A stretch of 64,000 nt of DNA from Antitrichia curtipendula (Eukaryota > Streptophyta > Bryopsida > Hypnales > Leucodontaceae). Location: assembly GCA_951230915.1 (NCBI GenBank), contig OX579641.1, forward strand, positions 13,618,254 through 13,682,253, written 5' to 3'. The notes below the pieces were generated by a model. The model saw nothing but the letters and a program-made list of their open reading frames with translations, was not told the origin of the DNA and did no database searches. The position numbers were made by a program, and so were the translations under genes. Of the stretch, positions 13,252 through 24,345 are shown in pieces. Each line of letters starts with the position of its first letter. The stretch's first letter is position 1.

Positions 13252-14369
13252 CAAAGAAACAATGTGAAATTTAGGTGGTTTTGAAGTCTTTTAACGCTAG
13301 AACATCTTGATGGTCACCGTGAAAATTATCCTTTGGAGTACCATGTGAATCATTTGTTTAAAAATTTTTAAGAGCACTTATTGGAGGTAAAGCTACTCTA
13401 TAAGAAGACCTTTTCTTTTCATGCAAATTTCCAAAGATGAGCATTTGCACTTCTATCTTGCATAAAAGGATTTTTTAGTCATCCATCGAACACTTAGTGT
13501 TTGTGTTTTTTTTTCTTTTTTTCATCGACATTGAACACATGATGTCAATGAAGCCTCATCGATGGAAGAAAATGTTTTTTCATCCAATTCTTGCAAGGGG
13601 AGGGGGAAGTTGCTTGGACCCAATTTCAGTGAAAAGTATTGAAAATTCCTTCCTTGTAACAATATATTTTGGATTTCTTACATTAAAAAATGAAAAATCT
13701 ATGGATCACTAAGTAGTATACTTTAATAACTTATTTTCAAATCTCAAGATATAAATTTTAGCTGTACAAATGATCTTTTTTGAATTTGAGCACAACTATT
13801 GTAATTGTAGGGCAAGGTCGGAATAAAATAATTCTAAAAATAGATGCCAGAATTTTAGAAAAAAACATTTTTTCAATAAAAAGAATGTTGGCTAAAAGAA
13901 TTATATTTTTAGCATCTATCAAACCTTATTTTTTGAAAAAATAAGTATTTGACATAGAGTTGCCAATCCAACCCTATACTTACGATAATGAAATGAAGCT
14001 TATCAAATCTAGTTTCTACTCCAATTAGAAAATTAGAGATTTTCTAAAATTAAATATTTTTTTGAAAATTGAACTTTGGATCCACAATCTTGGAGTGTTG
14101 ATCTTTCAAGCTTAAGATGACATGATAAAATGATTTATATCTTGATGTTCTATACTATAATGTACATCTAATAAGCAATCTAGAAGTGTTTCTATTATTA
14201 AATTATCTATTTTTTGGTTAAATGTTGTTGGAAGTTAAAAAAAAAGATTATAGATTTTTTTATTGTTCCTACAAGAAGTTTTACAATAGATAGTAAGTAA
14301 TTATGAAATGGATATGTAATGGCTATTGGATAGATTGTTGATAATGTGAGTGTAATAAGATTTGTTAGA
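13252..14369. other. unassigned AT-rich intergenic stretch
   Basis: No supported gene. An open frame at 13497-13712 has no domain and begins in a poly-T stretch. Confidence 0.35.
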
Positions 14370-15229
14370 TATTAGTTCATACTTTGCTAATGGGTGGAAT
14401 AAGAGTTAGGGTGGGGCCATTTCAAACTAAGTGGACACTAGACAAATGAGAATCAACAACCCAACTACTTTCTTATGGATGCTAAAAAAAATCTAGGGTT
14501 TGATTAAGTTTAATAATAGTCGCATTTTGGAACTCTAAGTATTACTTTCTATATGCCGCACTGCTTGTTTTGAGTAAAGCCATATTGTTTTTTAGATTGC
14601 GTATATGGGTTTTTTGCAAGGCCTACAAATGAATCATGAATAGGTGCCCACAACAGAGTTTGTTGGAATCCATAAGTAATTAATAAATTCTCCAAAAAAT
14701 ATGAAACTACTTGTATTAAATTTTGCATAAGTTTTTCTTTTGTTTAAGTAAAAAATAAGGAAAAATACTTTTGTGCTTTATAACTCCATTAGAAAGGTCG
14801 ATCAACCCTTAACCCTTTAGGGCCTAAGATTACCCTTTTGAAAGCTAGTCTATAGTGTATAAAATCAAGTAAACTTGACTTTGTCCCGATTTGGGAGTAT
14901 GGAAGGAAAGTGAACTTATTATATAATCATCAGAGGTGGGGACAAAGTCAAATTTAAATGAATCTATAGATAAATGGAATTGTTTGCAAGATTCAAAAAA
15001 ATTCATGGTTCACTCGGATTCCCTCCATGTGGAGTTAATATTTATTCAAAATCATTGTACACGGGCTCTTTAGATGCACAATTTTTGTGCTTTCCTACTT
15101 CATTAAAACCTTGCTTGTAGATGGACCACTGGCTTTAAATCATTTCCTAAATTTGAACTAAATCAACCAAAACAAGGAAGCTTGACCCTAAAGGATTAAA
15201 GGGTCGCTTCATGAGTACACTACCTTAGG
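14370..15229. mobile_element. family B-related MITE (C1) interrupted by a family A copy
   Basis: 14390-14808 aligns with 32235-32596, including AATATGAAAC..ACTTGT near 14700 and 32510. After the family A insertion (14813-15199) the element resumes with GGGTCGCTTCATGAGTACACTACCTTA, matching the uninterrupted copy at 32601-32626. The terminal CACTACCTTA is the family B end. The left boundary is approximate. Confidence 0.6.
14809..15199. mobile_element. family A MITE, copy A7, nested in C1
   Basis: Ends TTAACCCTTTAGGG and the inverse of TTAATCCTTTAGGG; 391 bp including both TTAA. The homologous site at 32588-32626 reads CAACCC-TTAA-AGTGATGG with a single TTAA and no insert. This is direct empty-site evidence that the target duplication is TTAA. 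Confidence 0.8.
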
Positions 15230-17864
15230 TGGAAAGGTTTGTACATGGACCATATTATGACATTTGGTTCCCTTCCTCACCTATATATTTTATATTTGAC
15301 ATGCATTTGATACTATTGAAATTAGTTATTTCATTTTGAAGCACCCCAATACTTCATAACGGTGGTTGTGAAAACAAATCCATCTATCTTCAAATTAGTT
15401 TGCTATTCCAAGAGGCTATCATTCAAAAAAAAGTGTCTTAATGTAACTCTTTTAAATATGTAGTCTAGATTTTTGCCTATTCCGCAAAAAATCATGACTA
15501 TAGTAAAGGAATTCAAAATCTAAAGAATGATCAAATAGTATAACATTTTGTGGCTAAAGTCACATCTTGTAATCACAATTCTAATGGAAAATATAACTAA
15601 AACTTTCCCTTAGTTTTGGATAAGGGTTTACTCAATTAGCTAATTTCTATTTTTTGTCTGATCCATAATTATGGATGCAACAAACAAATATGCAATCCCC
15701 GTCTTATTATAGTGTGGGGTATTCAAATAAGAAGCACACTCAAGCAAGGAAAAACATAACATATAGCTTAAAGCACAAAGAATATCACACGTTGCTCCAA
15801 CTCTTATTCAAATTCACAAAACTATTTAATCAAACAAGTACACACACAAATAATTATTTTAAGCACAAGAAATCAATAATTCCTCTCACATTAAATTATA
15901 CACATCATACAAATAATGCCCAATCATTGGAACTTGAAACTTAAATAATACACATATACAAAGATGAACAATCATTGGGACTTACACAAAGTTCAAAATG
16001 TATGCTTAAATCTTTTATTACACACAAAGATTAATCACAAATATACATAAAGGTGTTCCAAAACTCACACAAAAGTAAAAAGAGAGAGAGAATGAGAATG
16101 AAGCCATTGTCCAAATCTTCACCAGTTTAACCATTAAGAACTCATCAATTGCCCACTTTGGAATCCCATGGTAATTCCTCAAATCAATTAACATTTAAAC
16201 ACCTATCACCATGTACTCCTAAAACTAAAGATAATATGAACTCTATTCACACCTCAAAAAAAAAAAAATCATTTACAATTTTCTGCATTTATAAGGTACA
16301 TTCATGCCAAGGGTGAATAAAAGACAAAGTATAAATTATAACTTCATGGTGGTAGTAAGAGTTTAAAATACAATTCATATAAGGATAAATATTCTTCTTG
16401 AGATTGAGAAGTAGTTCATATAAAGGGAAGAAATATAATCTTTTAAGGGATGAGTAAGAAATCAAAAGACTCCACCTTCTTTGTGATAGTTAATCCTTGA
16501 AGTTCTTTAGGCTCTTATGAAACTTCAATTAAGGTTTTTGAAAGCTTAGGTAGGTTTGTTTGAAGTCAATTTTTAGTAGATGAAAGTGCATGTTTTAACA
16601 AAAGATGTAATTTTGTAGAAGCTTTTTGAAAATATAACCTTTTTCAATCGAGTGCCTAGGTCAAAAGTTACAGGGCCCCCAAAGTCTAGGGACAGCTAGG
16701 CAAAGTGCTAATAGAGAAGGTTAGTAGTTGGGCAAGCAATCAAGAAAGTTGTGAATTTTTTTCATTAACTTTGAATGCTCATATCTTGCAATCTATGAAG
16801 CCACATGGATTCAAAAGTTTTCCACACTTTTTCATAGTATTATAGGTCAAAATATTATAATTATAAAAAAAAATATTATAAAAAAATCAATTTCTCACTC
16901 AATGCACATAAAATGATAGTCCTAGAACAATTGTAGAACCATTAGCTCAAATTCTTGGTTTATATTCATGAGATTTATATATTTTTCTCTTACATGATTT
17001 AAGAGAAGGAAGGAAAGATTTGTATTTATTGTTGAAATTTGATTCTTCTAAAGGATGGATTCTAAAAAAAGTTGAAATCTTCCTCATATAAGCGGGACAT
17101 CTTATCAATGCAAGATGATTTTGGGTATGCTAGACACCTCTATTATCTTTGAAAATTGGCATACAAGTAACTAACATAACTATCTACACAGTGGTGAAAA
17201 TTTATAGAGTTGACTCAAACTATACTAGATTTTTTCTTACACATTCCTATTGTAGTCTAGCACAAATGATTGTTTTAAAGATAATAATATGATGGGTGTA
17301 AACATGAAACAACAAGAGTTTTAAGAAATAAACCACCAATGTGTCCATGTCATACATCACATTGGATTATGATGAAGATTTACCTCTTTGGTGTATAAAG
17401 TGTAGTGGGTTTGAAATGTTAATCTCTTGTGTTTTATATTTCCTTGTCAAAATGTACCCTTAGAGGTCAAAATTTCAATTTAAAAATAAATATATGTACT
17501 CGGCACACATCATAACATTATTAAAAAAATGAGTAAGGTACTTTTGGAGTATATGCAAAAATGATAATTTATTCACAAACACAAAAAATGATTAATATTG
17601 AAGACCTTTTGCAATTGATGATACGCTTCTAAATTATTGATGTTTATCTAAAATGATTTGCATTGCATGATGCCAATTTATCTTCTCAACTTGAACCTTT
17701 TTTTGAATTTTCAACCCTTTTAGACAACTACAAATTATTTTACCTCTATTTTTTTGAAAGAAATCATTTGCTTTTTTGAATAATGTTATGGAGCATCTTC
17801 ATAGACAAGATGTAATATATTCATATTTGAGATATATCTTATAACTTTAGTGTAAAAAGTTGAA
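15230..17864. other. unassigned AT-rich intergenic stretch
   Basis: No supported gene. An 89-codon frame at 15675-15944 is low-complexity and without a domain. Around 16660-16870 the sequence resembles family A interiors (cttgcaatctatgaagccacat), so an old, end-less copy may be present. Confidence 0.3.
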
Positions 17865-18578
17865 TTAACCCTTAAAGCCTAGAGGCATCATTTTAAGTCA
17901 TTTTTCACTAGGACATGTCCTTTTCGGTGCAATATCAGTTGGATGCCATATTTAACTACTTTTGGACTTTTAAGGGAATTTTGGACTTTGTCGATCGTGA
18001 GATCTCCCAATGTCATAGATATCTAAAAACTAAACCTGTTGTACATTTTTCAAACCACCTAGTCCAAAATCTATATCATTTCTAGATTCATAAAATCTAT
18101 AGAAGTCAAAATCTACAATTGTCTTAGATGTCCCTTTACCAATTTTGGACTTTGCAAAGTCCAAAAGTAGTTAAATATGGCATTTGGATTCTTGCAAATT
18201 TTTTACTGAAGGTGTATTTTACTATTAGCTTCATGCCTAGAATTTTTTTGACCAATTCAATTTATGGCTAAGAAGTTATCTCTCAAGAAGACATTTTTTT
18301 GAATTACAAGTAGTTTTGAGCAGCCATGATAGATAGGTCCAACTAGGTCTATTTATCATTGCTAACCAAAACTATGTGGAACTCTAAAAGCATGTCTTTT
18401 TTAGGCACAACTTTTTGATCATGGCTTGTATTGGTTTGAATTATTTTAGGCATCAAGCTACTAGTGAAACACACCTTTGGAAAAAAATTCACAAGAATAC
18501 AACAAATATTGCACTAGAAAGGATTTGCTACAAAGTAGAAAATGGATTCAAATTATGCCTCAATGCTCTAAGGGTTAA
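17865..18578. mobile_element. family A MITE, copy A8
   Basis: Left end TTAACCCTTAAAGCC, right end the inverse of TTAACCCTTAGAGC, both followed inward by GAGGCAT; 714 bp. It contains a separate internal inverted repeat (17943-17970 and 18156-18183). Confidence 0.7.
17943..18183. repeat. 241-bp foldback element nested in A8
   Basis: Perfect 28-bp inverted arms (ATGCCATATTTAACTACTTT... and its inverse), flanked on both sides by TTGG, a possible 4-bp target duplication. No open frame. Confidence 0.7.
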
Positions 18579-19246
18579 ATCCTAAACAATGATTGGGAAT
18601 TTGGGGTAGGTCCCTCTTAAGTTGATTTTGGATGATTTTTTTTGAAATTTTGACAAAAGTTGTGAAAATGTGTCTCCTTTGCTAGAATCTAACTTTCCAA
18701 TCTAGTGCTCAGATAACAAACTATTACACCTAGTATTTTAGAAATAGATCCTTGAAAACATGTTTATGAGGGGCTAGCTTGATATATGGTGAGCCCATTG
18801 TAGACACTTCCAAGGAAAAAAAGAGTCCAACCTCTATAAAATGAGCCCTCAATCCTTCATCTTAATAGGCCCTCCTATCTCTTGACTGAGCTTGGATTTT
18901 GGTTGACTAACTATGTTTTTGTAACAGTTTTTGAAATGTTTAACAATTATAGCAACTCCCACCAATGAGAGTGCAAACCTACTAGAGGTATAGAGAAAAA
19001 GGATGGGGAATTACTTTGTTGGTGGAGCCCAAAAGGACAACTAAGCCCTCAAAAATCCATTTGGCAGTTCATTTTCTCTATGAAAATGGTGGAAATGCTC
19101 AGAGGATAGAAAATCAAAACAAAAACAAGGTTGACTATAGATGCAGGAATAACTTAAGTTTTGGGACGTCTTTAATACAGGTATATTTGATACTGTTAGT
19201 CCACCTGCCCATCCTGTCTGTCATAGGTTACCATAATCAACAAGTT
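18579..19246. other. unassigned intergenic stretch
   Basis: No supported gene. An 87-codon frame at 19016-19279 has no domain and runs into the family B copy. Confidence 0.3.
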
Positions 19247-19548
19247 AGCATCATGTCTCTAAAAGTGCTTATGATCTAAAAATGATCATGACACACGGTT
19301 ACATTTTTCTTCCTGCAATGTACCAACAATGTATATTTGAGGAGGTGGTTGCTTTTAGTGACTATTGCATTTCAACTTAAAAAATTATTAACTAATTCCA
19401 TAAAGGTCCAAAAAATGTAAAATGACTTGGGTTACATGCCAATTCCATTTCTCTTCCTATGAGAATTTACTGAATTTTTTTTTAAGGGGTTTAGCTTCCC
19501 CGAAAAGGTAATCAGCTCTTAAATGGTTGCTTTAAGAGCAGACTACCT
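19247..19548. mobile_element. family B MITE, copy B3
   Basis: Right end GCTTTAAGAGCAGACTACCT followed by TA. The left end is worn. The interior is the reverse complement of B1 (11115-11417), including AGGAGGTGGTTGCTTTTAGTG. Confidence 0.7.
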
Positions 19549-20086
19549 TAACCTACCTTATTTTAATTCTGGATCCATTAACTTAGTTTTCAAGATTTGA
19601 TGTAAGGCTTCCGTGGGTACATTGTCCTGGAAGAGCCACTGCACTGGGGCAGATCTACCATGCTGAAAATTGAGTCCCATTGACCCCCTGCAAGTGAGAC
19701 TGAACCCTCACTGAGGACGGGGCTGCCATGTAAATTAGGTACCATACTAAGTGGGGGAAGGATAGAGAAACATGGCTTGTGGGAGCTGACAACAACTAAG
19801 CTTACAAGTTTTGTAAGGAATGTCAAGTCTGAGGTCACAGAATAGAACTAGCCTAGCCTGACCATATGCAGGGGTCTGTGGCTATTTCCAATCTGCAAGT
19901 GTAGGTTTGAAGTATCCGTCAAGGTCACGAGACTTCACTTGCGCAGAACCTCCTCACAGAGGAAAGGTGGTTTAGGGTTTAGGGTTACATCACGGGTTAC
20001 TGGCATCAGAAATTTACGTCTATGTCTATGTGTGGACTACTAATTCGGTCACTTTTGCATTTGGGTACAAGTTAGAGAACACAAGG
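19549..20086. other. unassigned intergenic stretch
   Basis: Moderate GC, no recognisable gene. An 82-codon minus-strand frame at 19590-19838 shows no domain. Confidence 0.3.
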
Positions 20087-21022
20087 TTAACCCGTAAAGG
20101 ACCGAGGGCTTTTCTCCATCAAAACACACTCAAAATTGCTATTGCAAAGAGCAAAAATCTTTAAATTTGTTTTTTTGGCATATCTAACCGTAGGATCTTA
20201 TAATAGACTAGTAGACGAATGTATGCAAGAAATTTCAGAAACTTTGATTGCATAGATTGCAAGATATTTGCATCTAAAGTGAAAAAAACAAGTTTTTTTG
20301 CACCTTGCTTGACTAGATTTATTCACTTTGAATCTTCTTTAACTTAAATTTTTTGTACTATCGATTTTGATTTTCTAAGTTTTTATGTTGAATATTGAGT
20401 TGAGAATCTAAGAAAAATAAATAAAGAAAAAAACACTTAATTTTAACTCATTGAAATATTATTAAGTAAAAGTAGGTTTAAGATTGAGGGAAAAAATAAA
20501 TCATTAATAGCTCTAAGATGAAATTGAAATACAATAATCCCAATGGTGAGATTGTTCTAGCAAGAAAACACAACCCTATCTAACAATTGGTTTTGGAAAA
20601 TTGTAAAAATTGCATTAAAAAATGAATCTTATAAGTTATTTTTTCATGAAGATGCTTAGATTGACCAAAAAACTAAGATTGTCCATAATTTTCTCATCAC
20701 AAGTTCAAATAGAATGAATCAAAGCTTCAAATGTAAACAAAAATATATAGTTTTAGGAGAATTTTTGTTTTAATAATTATTTTGAATATTTGTGATTTTT
20801 TTGTGATTTTTTTGTGTTGCCCGCCAATCTCTATTTTTGGCTTATTGTGCCATAACTTTTTCTCTCAAGCAATGATTGAAATAAAAATTATATATTCACA
20901 AAGCTCTTGCAGAATCGAACATCCTCAAAAAAATTCAAAAATTTCACTAGAAATTGAGGTCATAGGAACCTTCCCGGACCCAAATTGTCCCCCGAGGGGA
21001 CAGACGGTCTTTTAGGGGTTAA
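20087..21022. mobile_element. family A MITE, copy A9
   Basis: Left end TTAACCCGTAAAGGACCG, right end GGTCTTTTAGGGGTTAA; 936 bp. The interior is closely similar to A3 and A5. The best preserved member of this subfamily in the window. Confidence 0.8.
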
Positions 21023-21839
21023 GTGAACCCACATGTCACGTGGAAAGAGAGAATGGAAACCTATAGTTTGAAGATGTGGCAATAGAAAACTGCTCTCCCG
21101 CCATAGAAAGCAATAGCCAACATTTATCAATAACAATTGATAACCAAAAATACAATTGCTAGAAGTTTAGAAACCTTCATATTTATTTGAATAATGGCTG
21201 AATTTTGTCCATATAATTATTTCCTCAAGTTACATGATACATCTTATTTTTTATTTTTTACAAGTGAAATGAATTCCATTGAAATTTTCACATTTGGGAA
21301 ACGTGTTCAGGCTCGGTTGGATTCCACCAACTTCCCCATGTTCTTTAGGAGTTTATGGTAGAACCACCCATAGTTGACCACTTAAGCGATTCCATGCATG
21401 TTAGTTCTAGAGCAGTAGAAGGCAAGGTAAATTTACTGCCCTCTAGAAAGATAAAAATGTTAGGCTTTGCCAAATTTTTCATGATTTTTTTCCTTAAAGT
21501 TCAAATTCTATGAATTTTGGAAGCCAAAAGTTGGCCTCAACCCATATCCCCAATATGTAAAGTCTTCCTATTCCAATCATTCTAAAACTATTTTCTTGCT
21601 CATTACTTCCTACTTTCTTGCTCACTACTTCCTACTTTCTTGCTCACTACTTCAAGAGGTATGTCATGACTTTATAGTCCTAGCCTTGCAAAGGAGCAAA
21701 AAAACACTTTCTAAACTTTGGTTGGAAATATCTCCACCCTATAGGTTGGGTATGGATCCCTGGTTGGCAATAGGTGGTTCTATCATATATGGTGGGAGGT
21801 TCAAACTACATTCAAGCATTTTAGAACCGCTCACCTTTA
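21023..21839. other. unassigned intergenic stretch with a short tandem repeat
   Basis: No supported gene. At 21591-21654 a roughly 22-bp unit (ACTTTCTTGCTCACTACTTC) is repeated three times. Confidence 0.4.
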
Positions 21840-22001
21840 AAATGTACACGGTTTGTACATGCTATTTTTTCATGGCCTTCACTGATGTATAGACTGTGCA
21901 TATGTAGTGGGTGGGTGGTTTTGGAGCCCTGTGCCAGTTCAACTTCTAAATTTTATAACTAATTCTAGAAAGCTCCAAAAAACATGAAACGACTTGGGTT
22001 A

Positions 22002-22385
22002 AGGTGGAAGCACCCAAAACCGTCACTTTAAGGAATTCAGCATACTTGGAGGCATCATTTCAAAAAAATAAAAAAATTCTGATGTTAGCGAGAGAAAATC
22101 ATGAATTTTCAAAAAAAAATTAGATTTTTCGGATGTCATGTAATTTCTATGATTTTTCAAAGTTGCGGGTCTCTAGACCACTGGATCTGTCCTATAGGTG
22201 CAGCCAAAACTGAACCCTGCGGAAATCAGCTCTTAAGCCAGTCAGATATTGGTAAGTGTCCTTCAAATATGTCAGCCAATTAAAGCCAAGCATTTGGCTG
22301 ACGGATTAACTAAAGTCTAGGGACATAATTGGGTGAGTCTAGGGTCCATGGCAAGGTACAGGGACGGGAATGGGTGTTTTCACCT
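22002..22385. mobile_element. 384-bp MITE nested in the foldback arm
   Basis: Ends AGGTGGAAGCACCCAAAAC and the inverse of AGGTGAAAACACCCATTCC, with TA on both sides. Removing it restores GGGTTAGATGCC, the continuous sequence seen (inverted) in B1 at 11227-11240, so the insertion point is well defined. Confidence 0.75.
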
Positions 22386-22843
22386 TAGATGCCAATCCCA
22401 CTTCTCTTCCAAGGAAAATTTACTGGAAAAACATTTCAAGAAGTTTCACCTCCCCAAAATTCAATTCCAGCCCTTACGTGGTCGATTTATGGACCTACTC
22501 CCTTATTAAGATTGCGTGTGTGTATGGCCTGATTGATGCATCTGAAGTCACCAGCTGAAGCCTGCATTAAATTTGGTTTACCCCCATCAAATTATTACCA
22601 TTGAAGGCCATAAGCAGGACAGACAAGTGAAACCTGAGCAGATGAAATTGATGAATTTGACTGTCCGCAGGCAAGAGAAGCCAAGCCGGGGCAGGAAGGC
22701 ACTGAATGTTACTGGATGGAATTGTACCCAAGTTACTTGCTGGGTGAAAGCCAAGCAGTCTTCAGTCTTCAGTCTTCACCTGTTGGATAAGTCTAGCTGG
22801 GAAGCTACTGTAATTTATTAATCCATTTCACTTAAGGGGGGTG

Positions 22844-22876
22844 TCCCTTCCCTTCCCTTCCCTTCCCTTTCCCTTT
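22844..22876. repeat. CCCTT microsatellite
   Basis: Five to six head-to-tail CCCTT units, read directly. Confidence 0.9.
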
Positions 22877-23577
22877 TGTAAGGTGGCCATCATGTCTGGA
22901 AAATCTTCAAGCTTAGATTTATGAATCTAAGAGGCCACTAACGTAACTCAAGCAGGGTCGGGGATTGGTAACCACATGAGTCCGACTTCTCCTCTGCCAA
23001 CATGAATTCTCATCAAGATGGAAGATGGCAAGCAACTCTCGCTCGTATCCGAAATAAGGTGGTAGGTACATAAATCAACCACGTAAGTTCTGGAATTGAA
23101 TTTTGGGGAGGTGGAACTTCTTGAAATGTTTTTCTAGTCAATTTTCCTTGAAAGAGAAGTGGGATTGGTATCTAACCCAAGTTGTTTCATATTTTTTGGA
23201 GCTTTGTGGAATTAGTCACAAAATTTAGAAGTTGAAGTGGCATAGGGCTACAAAATCGCCCACCCCTAAATCATACATTGTTTGTACATCAGTGAAGACA
23301 ACAAAAAAAACATCATGTATAAATAGTGTAGATTTTAGGAGGGGTGGGTGGGTGGGTAGATTTGGAGCCTATGGGCTTTTAGAACCTCCTACTTTAATTC
23401 CCAATTTTTGGCTCACATGGAAAGGCCTTGTTTTTTTTCTAGTCAAGGAAGACGACTTCTAGATCCTTTGGGGAGGCCAAGTTGTTAGTTTCTATTTTTT
23501 TTTATAAATTTCTCAAGACTATCCTTGCTCTAACTATAAATGTTACTAGAGAGAGTTTTGACACTTGTAGGAAGTAC

Positions 23578-24182
23578 ATGAAGAAATTGAGACAATGATC
23601 AAGATCGCCGAAGAGTAGTCCAAGAGAAACTATGATCGAGCTTGTCAACTGCAACTGAATTTTCAAGTCGGGGACAAGTGTTGCTTTGTCATGATTATAT
23701 AACTACCACAATGCCATTCAAAAAGTTGGCTTCAAAATTTTTGGGTCCATTTCCAATCACATCTAAAATATCAGACTTGATGTATCGACTCAAGCTCCTA
23801 AGGACACTCCGCATTCATAATGTCTTCCATGTATCCCTCCTTGAGAAATATTGGCAAGACATGATTCCAAATCGATAGCAAAAACCACCACCACCTATTT
23901 AACCCCGGAGGGAGATATAGAATGGGAGGTGCGCAAAATTTTGGATTCTCCATTAAATGGTCGTTGGAGAAAGCTCTACTATCTCGTTTCATGGGAAGGC
24001 TATGGACCGGAACACAACTCTTGGGAACCAGCGGCGAACTTGCGGAATGCTCTTGACATGGTCAAGGAGATTCACCAGCTCCATCTGAATGCAACATGAT
24101 TAATTTTATGTAATGACAATTCCCAAGTCTCAAGGAGGGGTAATATGCAAAAAAAACATTCAGACTTCATAAGGGGGGGTAT
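23578..24182 (+). pseudogene. 3' end of a Ty3/gypsy chromovirus: integrase C-terminus and chromodomain
   Basis: Three plus-strand frames joined by stops and frameshifts give the end of a gypsy integrase. First comes an FQVGDK stretch (about 23661). Then a GPF/Y-type module with LGPFPI and YRLKLL..RIHNVFHVSLLE (23730-23850). Last is a chromodomain at about 23920-24090 with YYLVSWEGYGPEHNSWEP. In this family the chromodomain follows integrase and is thought to steer integration to marked chromatin. Upstream reverse transcriptase and RNase H are absent, so this is a fragment. A purine run at 24172-24178 precedes TGTTACAAC, the likely start of the 3' LTR. Confidence 0.85.
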
Positions 24183-24345
24183 TGTTACAACTAGGTCATA
24201 ACAACTAGACTAAAGGACAGTTGCAGCGGTTAAAGTTCTAAGGTAGTTCCAGAGGTGGCTACCATCTTCTTCAAAGTCTAGTGAGGGAGGTGTTGTCCTT
24301 CATGCAACATATTATCAATACAATGAACTGTTAGTGATTATGATT
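24183..24345 (+). repeat. probable 3' LTR start of the chromovirus
   Basis: TGTTACAACTAGG begins directly after a G-rich polypurine tract downstream of the chromodomain. The second LTR is not in the window and the right edge is a guess; only the left edge is supported. Confidence 0.45.

Larger units (their letters stand above)
21840..23400. repeat. large inverted-repeat (foldback) structure related to family B
   Basis: About 110-bp arms at 22394-22504 and 23063-23173 are inverted copies (for example CATTTCAAGAAGTTTCACC against GGTGGAACTTCTTGAAATG). Outward, 21850-22000 and 23180-23290 also pair. The left arm is split by an inserted element (22002-22385). The phrase AAACGACTTGGGTTA links it to family B. 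The spacer (22505-23062) includes a CCCTT microsatellite. No transposase. Confidence 0.65.

Noticed and set aside
2139..21022. PIF/Harbinger assignment for family A from TTA at the ends
   Set aside because: TTA on the left and TAA on the right are not direct repeats; the empty site at 32597 shows a 4-bp TTAA.
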